From positions 1 through 64,000 of the forward strand of contig CAISPO010000039.1 of assembly GCA_903887415.1 (NCBI GenBank): a stretch of DNA of 64,000 bases, written 5' to 3'. Positions 17,563 through 26,407 of the stretch are shown in pieces (positions within the stretch are counted from its first letter, which is position 1; each line of letters opens with the position of its first letter). Position numbers and translations under genes: made by a program. Below the pieces are notes generated by a model that was not told the DNA's origin, ran no database searches, and was given only the letters and a program-made list of their open reading frames with translations. This stretch comes from an uncultured Bacteroidota bacterium (GTDB taxonomy: Bacteria > Bacteroidota > Bacteroidia > Chitinophagales > Chitinophagaceae).

Positions 17563-17623
17563 GTTGTAAATATAAGAATAACATCAGAGGCTTTACTGGC
17601 ACTATATTTTTACTCATTAAGGC

Positions 17624-17782
17624 ATGGAAAAGCCAGTAATACCGAAAGAAGTGCCGCCAATTCAGCGCCCGCCAGAGATAACCCCTACTCCTCCGCAACA
17701 GCCACTACCATCCTCACCACCGGAAGTGACGCCAAAAAAAGACCCTATGCCGCCGTTACCGCCGGATGTGCCAAAACAATAA
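17624..17782 (+). CDS. Small proline-rich protein
   Basis: 52 residues, with Pro close to one third of the total, in PP, PPE and PTPPQQP motifs. It begins with ATG at 17624, between two minus-strand genes. Small proline-rich ORFs of this look recur in related genomes by my recollection, which is weak support. No function is known. The repetitive composition could also arise by chance in GC-rich DNA. Confidence 0.4.
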   Translation: MEKPVIPKEVPPIQRPPEITPTPPQQPLPSSPPEVTPKKDPMPPLPPDVPKQ

Positions 17783-17783
17783 T

Positions 17784-18821
17784 TTACTGGTACTGTATGT
17801 AGATCGGCTTGGGATATAGCTTTAGTACTTCTTGCGGCGTCATTGGCGCCTTGTTCCATGGTGCGGTGAGAATATCATTTTTATAAAATAGTTTGAACCC
17901 GGTAAACTGTACCGGATCACCAAATTCGCACTGCCTGTATGTGGTCACTTTCTTCGCAGGGAAGCCCCAGCCATCCATATCCATTACCGTTTGCACCTCG
18001 GGGTGCAGCGCAATGTTCTGGTAGTTGGTAACCATACCATATGTGAAACGGTGTATTACCAATATCTTAGGAGGCAAATTATTTTTCTTTACCAGTTTCA
18101 CTAAATGATCGGACACATAATTAATGTCCGCTGCATCAAATGTGCCGATTATGGAACCAGGCACTTTCCCTGTCTTCATAGAAAACTCAGGGTCTATGGC
18201 AAGATGCACATTTGGCATCTTCAGGAATGTATCCAGCAAGGGTATTTCATCCTGCAACGTGCTCTGCCCCACCTGTACATCAAGAAACACGATACCGTTT
18301 ATTTGTTTTGCGAGGTCCAGGGCCTTGTACACCTGCGTAAATGGCATACGCAATGTGTACTTTCCGGCCTTGCCTGGCTTGCCCTGCGCAGTAACCACAA
18401 TATAGTGTATGGCAGGTATCACGGGAGTAAGCGAATCGGCGGCTTTCCATCTTGCAACCTCGCCCATAAGTTTCTTCAGCATCTCGTCAGGGGGCAGCTC
18501 ACCTAGTATGCCCATATGGGTAGAATAAAAATTACCATAGTACGCAACGATCCTGTTGAACGGCAGCAACGCACCGGGCAATGGATACGCACTTTTCACC
18601 GGCCACTTTGCACTGGCTGAGTCATGTACCAAATGCATAACAGCAGCTTTGTATAAATTAGTATCAAGTACCGGCTTTGGTGGCTCCGGCGCTTTTATCA
18701 CCGTGTCTTCCTTGGCAACCGTCTGCTGTTTCTTTTTGGCGCTGCCACTGTTGCAGGCAGCTAAAAAGAAAAATAAAGGGATGAAATATAAAATACCTGT
18801 TCTTAGTTTAGGGAGCTCCAT
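17784..18821 (-). CDS. Lipoprotein of unknown function, possible TIM-barrel fold
   Basis: 345 residues from the ATG at 18821, chosen because a signal peptide starts there and ends in lipobox LAAC (residues about 19-22). A further in-frame ATG at 18878 would put 19 charged residues ahead of it. After a Lys/Pro-rich linker the body contains alternating strand and helix patterns: RIVAYYGNFYSTHMGILG, GIVFLDVQVGQST, VHLAIDPEFSMK and KILVIHRFTYGMV. These suggest a TIM-barrel-like hydrolase, with Asp/Glu pairs such as DPEF as candidate active-site residues. I recognise no characterised family. Confidence 0.75.
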   Translation of the reverse strand: MELPKLRTGILYFIPLFFFLAACNSGSAKKKQQTVAKEDTVIKAPEPPKPVLDTNLYKAAVMHLVHDSASAKWPVKSAYPLPGALLPFNRIVAYYGNFYSTHMGILGELPPDEMLKKLMGEVARWKAADSLTPVIPAIHYIVVTAQGKPGKAGKYTLRMPFTQVYKALDLAKQINGIVFLDVQVGQSTLQDEIPLLDTFLKMPNVHLAIDPEFSMKTGKVPGSIIGTFDAADINYVSDHLVKLVKKNNLPPKILVIHRFTYGMVTNYQNIALHPEVQTVMDMDGWGFPAKKVTTYRQCEFGDPVQFTGFKLFYKNDILTAPWNKAPMTPQEVLKLYPKPIYIQYQ

Positions 18822-18949
18822 TTGCTTTTTTTCTAAAAATACACCTAACCTTATGCCAACCCTTCTTTTGTTATGCACATATTCACAACTGTTAAGTCAT
18901 GAGTCGTGAGTAATAAGTTGTAAGCTCGCGAATGAGAGGTCAGTAATAA

Positions 18950-19639
18950 TTAATAGTTCGTGCTGCTATTATAGGTGTTGTACGCGTTGTACGGGTTATT
19001 ATCCCTGCGGAAATCGCCTCTTTTCCAGGCTTCGAAGAACTCGCCCCAGGCAAGGGGGTTGAGGATGTTCATCGGCGGCTGCTGGCCATAGTAAACAGCT
19101 TCACGTGCCTGCTGCTGCATCAGCCTGGCCTGCTGCTCGCGGCCATCGCGGGGCAGTGTATAAGCAATAGCGCGAAGCACATAAGCATCTGTATTCCTGC
19201 GGGCAATTTCATAATTGTCATTAGGTATGCGCCAGTGCTTGAATGCATAGTCGAACTGCTCCCTGGAGGGCAGCGGACGAATGATGGTTTCGGGCAGGTA
19301 AAAGGTATCCTGCACCATCAACTGTATCATAGAGTAGTATTCGCCTTTCAGGTCTTTCGACACTACAAACTCCTTTGGCCGGAAACCAATGCAGGTAAAC
19401 TGCAGTGTGTCCCCCTTATAGCACACCAGCGAAAAAACGCCCGTATATTCCGATTCCACGCCCCTGTTCTTGCCTTTCACCAATATGGTTACATCGGGCA
19501 CTGCCCGCAGGCTGTCGGCGGTCATAGTAACACCGTCTATCTGTATGACGTTATCCGGCATAGCCTGCCCTTCCACCCGCGTTCCTAAAAAGAGGCAGAA
19601 AAACGAAATAATACAATATGGCGCACACCTCAATTTCAT
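18950..19639 (-). CDS. Secreted protein with carboxypeptidase-regulatory-like domain
   Basis: 229 residues from ATG 19639, giving a signal peptide ending near VEGQ. Residues about 30-110 fit the carboxypeptidase regulatory-like (CarboxypepD_reg) beta sandwich that TonB-dependent receptors and related envelope proteins carry: SLRAVPDVTILVKGKNRG, TGVFSLVCYKGDTLQFTCIG and FRPKEFVV. The C-terminal half is Arg/Gln/Asn/Tyr-rich and probably disordered. It may be an accessory envelope protein. It is divergent from the Mrp gene across a 122-bp gap. Confidence 0.75.
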   Translation of the reverse strand: MKLRCAPYCIISFFCLFLGTRVEGQAMPDNVIQIDGVTMTADSLRAVPDVTILVKGKNRGVESEYTGVFSLVCYKGDTLQFTCIGFRPKEFVVSKDLKGEYYSMIQLMVQDTFYLPETIIRPLPSREQFDYAFKHWRIPNDNYEIARRNTDAYVLRAIAYTLPRDGREQQARLMQQQAREAVYYGQQPPMNILNPLAWGEFFEAWKRGDFRRDNNPYNAYNTYNSSTNY

Positions 19640-19720
19640 GTATTGCAAAGCTACTATTTATATAAACATCAACTCACCGCTCTCTTCCAATTACTTGCTA
19701 CAAAGTAAGCGGGTTTAACG

Positions 19721-19728
19721 TACTTTTG
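19721..19728 (+). promoter_or_regulatory. Candidate -7 element for the Mrp gene
   Basis: TACTTTTG matches TAnnTTTG and lies 33 bp before the ATG. A TTG sits 23 bp upstream, slightly longer than the usual 19-20 bp spacing. Confidence 0.5.
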
Positions 19729-19761
19729 CGACGCAAGTAACGCACTTTAACAAAGGTTTAT

Positions 19762-20859
19762 ATGATAACGAAAGAAGCGGTAATAGAAGCGTTGAGCCAG
19801 GTGCAGGAGCCCGATCTTGGCAAAGACCTCGTGACACTGAACATGGTGAAAGACATAGAGATAGATGGCAAAAACGTATCCTTTACCGTGATACTCACTA
19901 CCCCTGCCTGCCCGCTTAAAGAGATGATAGAAAAGGCGTGCGTGAATGCTATACGCCTGCTGGTGGACAAAGAAGCTGTGGTAAAAGTGCACATGACCTC
20001 AAATGTGACCAATAATCGCAAGGACAATAAAGCCGTACTGCCGGGGGTGCGCAACATCATCATGGTTGCATCCGGCAAGGGCGGCGTTGGTAAGTCCACC
20101 GTTGCCGTGAACCTCGCTATTGGCCTCGCACAGGAAGGTGCCGCAGTGGGCCTGCTTGATGCTGATATATATGGGCCATCCATACCTATAATGCTTGGCT
20201 TGCGCGAAGAACGGCCCAAAATGACCGAGGTAAACGGCAAGGGCATGATAGTGCCGCTGGAACGGTATGGCATCAAAGCCATGTCTATCGGTTTGCTGGT
20301 GGATGAAAAGCAGGCGGTGATCTGGCGCGGGCCTATGGCCAGCTCCGCGTTGAAGCAGTTCATCTCTGACGTGTACTGGCAAGACCTTGACTACCTGGTG
20401 ATAGACCTGCCGCCGGGCACCGGCGATGTACACCTGACTATGGTGCAGACTGTGCCTGTGACGGGCGTTGTCATCGTTTCTACACCGCAGGCAGTGGCTG
20501 CTGCAGATGCCCGGAAAGCCATTATGATGTTCAAACAACAGCAGATCAATGTACCGATACTCGGAATTGTTGAAAATATGGCTTATTTTACGCCGCAGGA
20601 ACTACCTGATAATAAATATTATATTTTTGGGCAGGGAGGTGCAAGAAAGATGGCAGAGCAGTTTGACCTGCCATTCCTGGGCGAGATACCACTGGTGCAG
20701 GGCATCCGTGAGGGCGGAGATAAGGGGGTACCGGCTGTGATAGACGATGAACCAGTAGCAAGAGAAGCCTTTATCAACCTGGCAAAACGAATAGCACAGA
20801 ATATTGCCATTCGCAATGCCAGCCTGGAGCCTACAAGGGTAGTGCAGATGAGCGTGTAA
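19762..20859 (+). CDS. Mrp/ApbC-type P-loop ATPase, iron-sulfur carrier family
   Basis: 365 residues. An N-terminal MIP18/DUF59 domain (about 1-85, with the Cys in TPACPLKEM) is followed by an Mrp ATPase domain with deviant Walker A GKGGVGKST (about residue 107), GLLDADIYGPSIPIMLG and YLVIDLPPGTGDVH. Family members bind and pass on iron-sulfur clusters. The usual CxxC cluster ligand near NMAYFT is absent: the sequence reads NMAYFTPQELPDNKYYIFG, and no cysteine occurs in the last third. Related Bacteroidota proteins look the same by my recollection. Cluster binding may therefore use other residues or the N-terminal domain. Confidence 0.92.
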   Translation: MITKEAVIEALSQVQEPDLGKDLVTLNMVKDIEIDGKNVSFTVILTTPACPLKEMIEKACVNAIRLLVDKEAVVKVHMTSNVTNNRKDNKAVLPGVRNIIMVASGKGGVGKSTVAVNLAIGLAQEGAAVGLLDADIYGPSIPIMLGLREERPKMTEVNGKGMIVPLERYGIKAMSIGLLVDEKQAVIWRGPMASSALKQFISDVYWQDLDYLVIDLPPGTGDVHLTMVQTVPVTGVVIVSTPQAVAAADARKAIMMFKQQQINVPILGIVENMAYFTPQELPDNKYYIFGQGGARKMAEQFDLPFLGEIPLVQGIREGGDKGVPAVIDDEPVAREAFINLAKRIAQNIAIRNASLEPTRVVQMSV

Positions 20860-20974
20860 GCTGGAATTTGGAATTGTGAAAATGGATTTGGGAATAGTTT
20901 GCACAATAGTAGAATTTAAAACCATTTTAGACTGTTTATACTTAAAGTTTTGGTGTTAACTTAATTAAATACTT

Positions 20975-21832
20975 ATGAAACCAACTTTTGCCTCCTTACT
21001 GATGCTGCTTTTCTTACAGCCTGCTATAGCTCAGAGAAATTACAACAAAACAAAAGAGCCTTTGCAGATCATTACTGTAAAGGTACAGGGGGGCAGTTTT
21101 GACCTGGGCGCTGACGACCAGACACAGGACAGGAAGCCGGTGCATACCGTAGTGCTGAAGGACTTCAATATGGGAGCCTATGAAATAACCCAGGATCAGT
21201 GGTATGATGTAATGGGCAACAACCCATCTATATACGACTGCGGCGAATGCGCTGTAACCAATGTAAGCTGGGATGACGTGCAAGCCTACCTCACTAAGCT
21301 GAACAGCCAGACCGGCAAGCATTACCGCCTGCCCACAGAAGCAGAGTGGGAGTATGCCGCACGTGGCGGAATGAATGAAAAACTGACCTGGGATAAAAAT
21401 CATGATAATAATATTGTAGCCCGTGGGGGAGTGAATGAGTTCCTTGTAACTGATGATAACCGTAAGATACCTGCCAAGGAAAAACAGGGCAAATATTACT
21501 CCGGCAAAAACAATCCCGGTACCGTAGCCTGGTTTTCCCGCAACTCTGAAGACCACATACACCCCATTGGCCGTAAAAAACCTAATGCGCTCGGCATCTA
21601 CGATATGAGCGGCAATGCAGAAGAATGGTGCAGCGATTTCTATGCTACCGGCTATGGTAGCAAGGCCACGACAGAAAACCCCAAAGGGCCTGATGGCGGC
21701 CGCTCTCATGTGGTGCGCGGCGGCTCATGGGCCAGCAATGCAGAAGAGGTTGGCGTTACACGCCGTGCAGCTTACCTGCCCAACACCAGATCCAGCTCGC
21801 TTGGGTTTAGGGTTGTGGAAGATAGCAAATAG
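20975..21832 (+). CDS. Formylglycine-generating-enzyme-like (SUMF1) secreted protein
   Basis: 285 residues with a signal peptide ending near AIAQ (residue 20). The FGE-sulfatase domain is shown by FNMGAYEITQDQWYDVMGNNPS, VSWDDVQAYLTKLN, YRLPTEAEWEYAARGG and NALGIYDMSGNAEEWCSDFY, ending with VVRGGSWASNAEE and LGFRVV. True sulfatase-activating enzymes use two active-site cysteines; the few Cys here (YDCGECAV, EWCSD) do not clearly reproduce that pair. Many members are not enzymes of that kind and act as gliding or envelope components, so the role is open. Confidence 0.88.
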   Translation: MKPTFASLLMLLFLQPAIAQRNYNKTKEPLQIITVKVQGGSFDLGADDQTQDRKPVHTVVLKDFNMGAYEITQDQWYDVMGNNPSIYDCGECAVTNVSWDDVQAYLTKLNSQTGKHYRLPTEAEWEYAARGGMNEKLTWDKNHDNNIVARGGVNEFLVTDDNRKIPAKEKQGKYYSGKNNPGTVAWFSRNSEDHIHPIGRKKPNALGIYDMSGNAEEWCSDFYATGYGSKATTENPKGPDGGRSHVVRGGSWASNAEEVGVTRRAAYLPNTRSSSLGFRVVEDSK

Positions 21833-21943
21833 CCTGAGCTATGGCCTGTCTGCACGCCGGTTTTTTCTGATTTATTTGATTAAATTGTTTGGGGGCAATT
21901 ACGACTCTTAATGCTGCGGACAATAAGGGCATTCATGCCTTTT

Positions 21944-23812
21944 TTACCTCGCTATCACCACTTTCTCGTTTCTGATCGTATTATTGTCTGCCGTGATACG
22001 CAATAAATAATTGCCGGATGACAGCATAGCCTCGTTAAATGAAAATAAGTTGTCGCCGCTATGGGCGCTGCCATTGTATAGTTCCTTTATTTTTCTGCCA
22101 TCCGTGCTGTATAGCGTAATGTCCAGCTTTTCGGTATTTATGCCAAGGGGAAATTCCACATTAAAGCTTTCGTATGCTGGGTTTGGGTAAACCGTGGCGC
22201 GACCTGTCCTATTGCTTATATTGGCTACACCCACGCCCGGTGTGTGTATCTCCGCTATCCAGCTATCCCATCTGTTAGTGGCGTCCGCAAAGCTGCCATT
22301 CATCCATACCGAGGGTGTAGGCGAATTTTGCCTTCTCGCAGTGCCGCTATAGTCGCCCCACCTTTGAACGGCGCTGTCGGCCAGGCTCTCATCATAGGTT
22401 ACACTGCCATGAACTAATGTTGCTTCAGACCAGTTCATACTGTCATCGCAGCTTACGGCACGTATCTGCGGGTAAAGGCTGGCGGCTGAAGTGCCGAAGC
22501 CTATCAACACAGATGCGTCTGTGGGTGATGTGGCAAAAGACGCAACCGATGGGTATGCATAAAAAAAGCCAGCCAGTCCAAAGGTACTTGAGGTATTGGT
22601 TAACGATGGTATATCCAGGCGGTTGTAGTTGATAGCCGTATATCCACTGCCACCATCGCAGTTAAACACAAAATGAATTGTATTATTCAGCCAGAAGCCG
22701 CTTAATGCCCTGCAATCATTAGTCCTCAGCACAAACGGTGTACCGAGCTGCAAGGCGTCGGCCGATAAGCTGTAGGGGGTAGTGGAGACGGTCCAGTCGT
22801 TGAGCGCAGGGTTGCAGCAACCCGCTGCGCTTACTTCGTAAAGATGAATGACATTGCCGCCACCAGCCCTGGTGCTTACCAGGTACATACCGGGATAGAA
22901 ATTGCCACCCTGGCCATGCGACACCGGCAGCAATGTAGATGGATCGTTGGCAATATAGGTGTAGTTCAGATAACTTAATGCAGTGCCACTATAACCCGGA
23001 TACTTATATAGTTGGTATAAAACAGCGGTTTGAAATAAGCCCGCAGGTTCCTCGTACAGGTTACCGGTAATGAACAGTTCGCTGTCATTGACGGCAATTT
23101 TCGGATAGTCGAACGAGTAGCCGCTGCCGGTGGGGTCGCCCTGGGTATAGTAGCACCACCAGCCATCGGCAGCAGGGTTGTTAGATTTGGAAAAACAAAT
23201 AAATACCCGGTTGTAGGGAACTGTTTTAAATGACTCCTGGCAGAAGAAAATAAAACGGTCTGCACCCTGGTCATATAATATCTGTGGGTCTGCTGCGCTG
23301 GCGACATCGAAAGACGCTGGCAGGAACGAGACGAAACTGCTATAAGATTGCAGCATACCGGTTTGGTCATAGCACGCTATGGTTTGATTGGCCACACTAA
23401 CTATGTTTCCGTTGTTTGCGATGGCAATATGATTATCCAGTGGCGTAGAACCATTGTGCGTATTTCCTTCAAAGTTAACACCCATTGCAGGCTGGGATGC
23501 AGTAGTTCTTTCCTCACCCCGGTTTTTAACGCCGGGCGAGTTTCGTATAATACTGAGTTTGGCCGCCTTCACGCTGTCTATGTATTCCTGGTCCGGCGCT
23601 TTGTGTTCCACTTCGTCTATTTTATTGGTAAGCAGTGGCTGCCAGTTCAAGTCGGAGCTGGCAAGATTAGATGAGCCACCGCATGGAATGGCCTGGCCGC
23701 GTTTGGGATAAGTAATGCCCATGATCTTTGCGGGATCTGGGCTTATGCGGCCATTCTGCGCATATACAATGTGCGCAGCAAACAGAACTATGATGGAGGC
23801 AACATATCTCAT
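21944..23812 (-). CDS. Large secreted protein with T9SS sorting domain
   Basis: 622 residues with a signal peptide ending VYAQ (residue 19). The body (about 100-520) contains many motifs of a repeat-rich or propeller-type extracellular domain, for example NNGNIVSVANQTIACYDQ, YDQGADRFIFFCQE and SYDESLADSAVQRWGDYS. The C-terminal 80 residues (ATVYPNPAYESFNVEF onward, with GNYLLRI) form a type A T9SS sorting domain. The protein is therefore exported and probably anchored or released at the cell surface. Function and ligand are unknown. It is flanked by a divergent MORN/TPR gene. Confidence 0.82.
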   Translation of the reverse strand: MRYVASIIVLFAAHIVYAQNGRISPDPAKIMGITYPKRGQAIPCGGSSNLASSDLNWQPLLTNKIDEVEHKAPDQEYIDSVKAAKLSIIRNSPGVKNRGEERTTASQPAMGVNFEGNTHNGSTPLDNHIAIANNGNIVSVANQTIACYDQTGMLQSYSSFVSFLPASFDVASAADPQILYDQGADRFIFFCQESFKTVPYNRVFICFSKSNNPAADGWWCYYTQGDPTGSGYSFDYPKIAVNDSELFITGNLYEEPAGLFQTAVLYQLYKYPGYSGTALSYLNYTYIANDPSTLLPVSHGQGGNFYPGMYLVSTRAGGGNVIHLYEVSAAGCCNPALNDWTVSTTPYSLSADALQLGTPFVLRTNDCRALSGFWLNNTIHFVFNCDGGSGYTAINYNRLDIPSLTNTSSTFGLAGFFYAYPSVASFATSPTDASVLIGFGTSAASLYPQIRAVSCDDSMNWSEATLVHGSVTYDESLADSAVQRWGDYSGTARRQNSPTPSVWMNGSFADATNRWDSWIAEIHTPGVGVANISNRTGRATVYPNPAYESFNVEFPLGINTEKLDITLYSTDGRKIKELYNGSAHSGDNLFSFNEAMLSSGNYLLRITADNNTIRNEKVVIAR

Positions 23813-24111
23813 AACGCTTTCTTTTGGAGCTAAGGGTAATAGCGGAAACGTAAATAAAAACGCTACTGCAAGATATATACAATATAAAACATTCGGAGGA
23901 CGTTTTTTATTCTCGGTTCCAGATGCACAACAGCCAAAGTCATGGACAACCAGGAATAACCAGGCTAAAAAACAAGTAATGTCCCGTGTCCTGAGAAATA
24001 AGAAATGCGGGTTGTTTTTGGGCCATCCAAACCGGAGGGGATGTGTTGATTAAGCGCTATAAAAATGAAAAAGCATGGAAATTATTGAATAATTGCTTTC
24101 TTTATTGTGCG
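23813..24111. other. Divergent intergenic region
   Basis: 299 bases between divergent genes. A 112-residue plus-strand frame (23715-24053) overlaps the T9SS gene and looks like a shadow. I see no hairpin or clear promoter consensus. Confidence 0.4.
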
Positions 24112-25278
24112 ATGAAGACCAAACCATTTTTACTGCTGTTTTTCTGTGCTGCTATTATGAGCAATGGCGCCCGGGCACAACGCCGAAATACTAAACCAAA
24201 GGTGCTGGAAAACGTTTTGTACGTAGTTGATTATGTGCCAATGGTGCCACACGACGAGCGATATATGCTGTCAAAAGTGTTCTATATCGACAACAAAGAT
24301 ATTTACAGCAAAGAGGTTATCTTCGATAAAAAAAAGATAAAGTATGTAGGGTATGAAGGCGTGGACACGCTCATAGTTATCACGACCAACGAATACCACA
24401 ACAGGCCGGACGACATAAAAAACATACCGAATCTTTTTTACAATATGGAATTGCGGGAAGATGGAAAGATATACGCGAAGGGGAGCAGGAATCCCTACAC
24501 CGGAAAGTTCATCAATTATTATTATTCGGGACGTACACTGGCAAAAGGAAACGTTTTGAACGGCTTGCTCAACGATACCGTAACTACGTATTATGAAGAC
24601 GGCATTACTAAAAAACAATCCGCTTTTTTGAAGAAGGGTAAGCTAGAGGGTACTGCCAACGAATATTTTCCAAACGGAAGTTTAAGGCTGACCGGAAAGC
24701 ACAGCGACAGCTTAAAAACCGGCGTTTGGATAGAATGGTATTCTACCGGAAAAATAAAGGGGCGGCTTTTTTATGAGAAAGGGAAAAAGGTCATCCCACA
24801 CGAAGATATACAATGGACGCAACTCCTCGACAAGGCAAAAGCCTACCTCAAAGATGGCGATGTGGGCCAGGCCAGGCAATGTTATGAAAACGCTATCACG
24901 ATGCGGCCCGATATTTCTGACGTCTATTACGCAAAAGGTATGCTGGAGGCCAGGCTGAACCATTTTGATTCGGCCATAAAATACCTGGATATAGCTATAC
25001 TGCTGGAGCCTTTATATATCGATGCCATCAATGAAAGAATTGTTGCCCGGATCAAAAAATACGCAATGCTGAACAACAATAAAAAAAAGAAACATTATAG
25101 TGACGATGAAGGCTATGATACTGAAATGACTAAAGAAGAAAAGGACAAACTTTGCGATGATATAACTGCAATAAGCTTGATGCAGCAGCAGGACCATAGT
25201 ATAATCCTGAGATTTATACTGCCGGGACTCAAGGAGTCTGTGATTATGGCAAATCTCATGCAGCAGTATTGTAAATAG
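24112..25278 (+). CDS. MORN- and TPR-repeat secreted protein
   Basis: 388 residues from ATG 24112, where a signal peptide (MKTKPFLLLFFCAAIMSNG) begins; an upstream TTG would hide it. Residues about 115-240 hold MORN-like (YwqK-type) units such as NPYTGKFINYYYSGRTL, NEYFPNGSLRLTGKH and WIEWYSTGKIKGRLFYEKGK. A TPR-like region follows (about 255-335: AKAYLKDGDVGQARQCYENA, DVYYAKGMLEARLNHFDSAI). These repeats bind proteins or membranes. It is probably a periplasmic or outer-membrane-associated scaffold, and nothing in the context narrows that further. Confidence 0.78.
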   Translation: MKTKPFLLLFFCAAIMSNGARAQRRNTKPKVLENVLYVVDYVPMVPHDERYMLSKVFYIDNKDIYSKEVIFDKKKIKYVGYEGVDTLIVITTNEYHNRPDDIKNIPNLFYNMELREDGKIYAKGSRNPYTGKFINYYYSGRTLAKGNVLNGLLNDTVTTYYEDGITKKQSAFLKKGKLEGTANEYFPNGSLRLTGKHSDSLKTGVWIEWYSTGKIKGRLFYEKGKKVIPHEDIQWTQLLDKAKAYLKDGDVGQARQCYENAITMRPDISDVYYAKGMLEARLNHFDSAIKYLDIAILLEPLYIDAINERIVARIKKYAMLNNNKKKKHYSDDEGYDTEMTKEEKDKLCDDITAISLMQQQDHSIILRFILPGLKESVIMANLMQQYCK

Positions 25279-25448
25279 TTATAAATTACTGAAGCCGATG
25301 ACCGGAAATTTCTTCTGATCATATTGGACAAGCCATACTTTGGCAGCGGAAAGAAAATAGATTACTTTAGCACACCAGAAATTGCACCAAAGCCGTGACG
25401 GTTTTGGCTGCACTTACGACATGACTAACCACTTACGACCAGAGAAAT

Positions 25449-26195
25449 ATGCATATAAGGATTGTGTTGCCGGCATACAATGAGGAGGAGTCTTTACCAC
25501 CCCTGCTGAACAGGATAAATGATGCCTACAATCTTTTTAAATGGGATGCGAGTGTGCTGGTTGTGAATGATGGCAGCAAGGACCGGACGCTGGAAATAGC
25601 AAGGAATTTTAAGGGTGATATACAGGTAGATGTGCTGGACATACAGCCCAATGGCGGCCTTGCGGGCGCAATAAACAAGGGCCTGCGCAAAGCACAGGAA
25701 GGACTGCAGGATAACGATATAGTGGTAACCATGGATGCGGACGACAGTCAGACGCCCTTCCTGATACAGCGCATGGCGCTGCAAGTGGCCGAGGGTAGCG
25801 ACCTGGTGATCGCAAGCCGGTACCAGCCAGGGGCAAGGATAAAGGGGCTGAAAAAATCGAGGAAGTTCTTTAGCTGGGCAGCGGGGTTTTTGTTCCGGGT
25901 GCTAGTCGGTTTTGAGGGGATCAAGGACTACACCTGCGGTTTCAGGGCTTACCGCGTGGATATGCTGCGCAAGACGATAAACTACTATGGCGATAAGTTC
26001 ATTACGCAGAAAGGTTTTGGGTGTATGGTGGAGGTGCTGCTGAAGGTGGCCAGCCAGAGCGCCACCATGAACGAGGTACCCATGATACTGCGCTATGACC
26101 TGAAACAGGGGGTGAGCAAAATGAATGTGCAAAAGACAATGAAACAGACGCTGAAGCTGCTGCTGGATTTTAAGATGGGGCGGCTTAACCCGTAG
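25449..26195 (+). CDS. Family 2 glycosyltransferase (polyprenyl-phosphate type)
   Basis: 248 residues, no signal peptide. The GT-A nucleotide-sugar fold is shown by IVLPAYNEEESLPPLL (residues 5-20), VLVVNDGSKDRT (about 37-48) and MDADDSQTP (about 96-104, metal-binding DxD). YTCGFRAYR and KGFGCMVEVLLKV near the C-terminus are typical of dolichol-phosphate-mannose-synthase-like enzymes, which charge a lipid carrier with a sugar. It heads a cluster with two polytopic transferase-like proteins and a UDP-GlcNAc epimerase, so it likely supplies the lipid-linked sugar for a surface glycan. Confidence 0.9.
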   Translation: MHIRIVLPAYNEEESLPPLLNRINDAYNLFKWDASVLVVNDGSKDRTLEIARNFKGDIQVDVLDIQPNGGLAGAINKGLRKAQEGLQDNDIVVTMDADDSQTPFLIQRMALQVAEGSDLVIASRYQPGARIKGLKKSRKFFSWAAGFLFRVLVGFEGIKDYTCGFRAYRVDMLRKTINYYGDKFITQKGFGCMVEVLLKVASQSATMNEVPMILRYDLKQGVSKMNVQKTMKQTLKLLLDFKMGRLNP

Positions 26196-26320
26196 TTTTT
26201 TCACGCAAAGGTGCAAAGAAGGCCGCAGAGGCCGCAAAGTTTTTTGTTGCTTGTTATTAGCGAGTGAGTAACCTGATCAGCGCAATCCAACCACCCCAGA
26301 TCGTTGCAAGCAACAATCAT

Positions 26321-26340
26321 CCCTCCTAAAAACAGGAGGG
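26321..26340. repeat. Extragenic palindrome, CCCTCCT type
   Basis: CCCTCCT and AGGAGGG arms around AAAAAC, followed by GAGGTG. It belongs to the same dispersed family as 58851-58872, which has almost the same loop, and sits between the GT2 gene and the first polytopic transferase. Nearby, 26202-26240 has the caaag-type purine-rich repeat often seen in Bacteroidota intergenic DNA. Confidence 0.6.
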
Positions 26341-26407
26341 GAGGTGTAGCGGAGTCCTCATTACTACTTAACCCTCATTACTTCTTATTAATTTTAGTGC
26401 TAAATAA

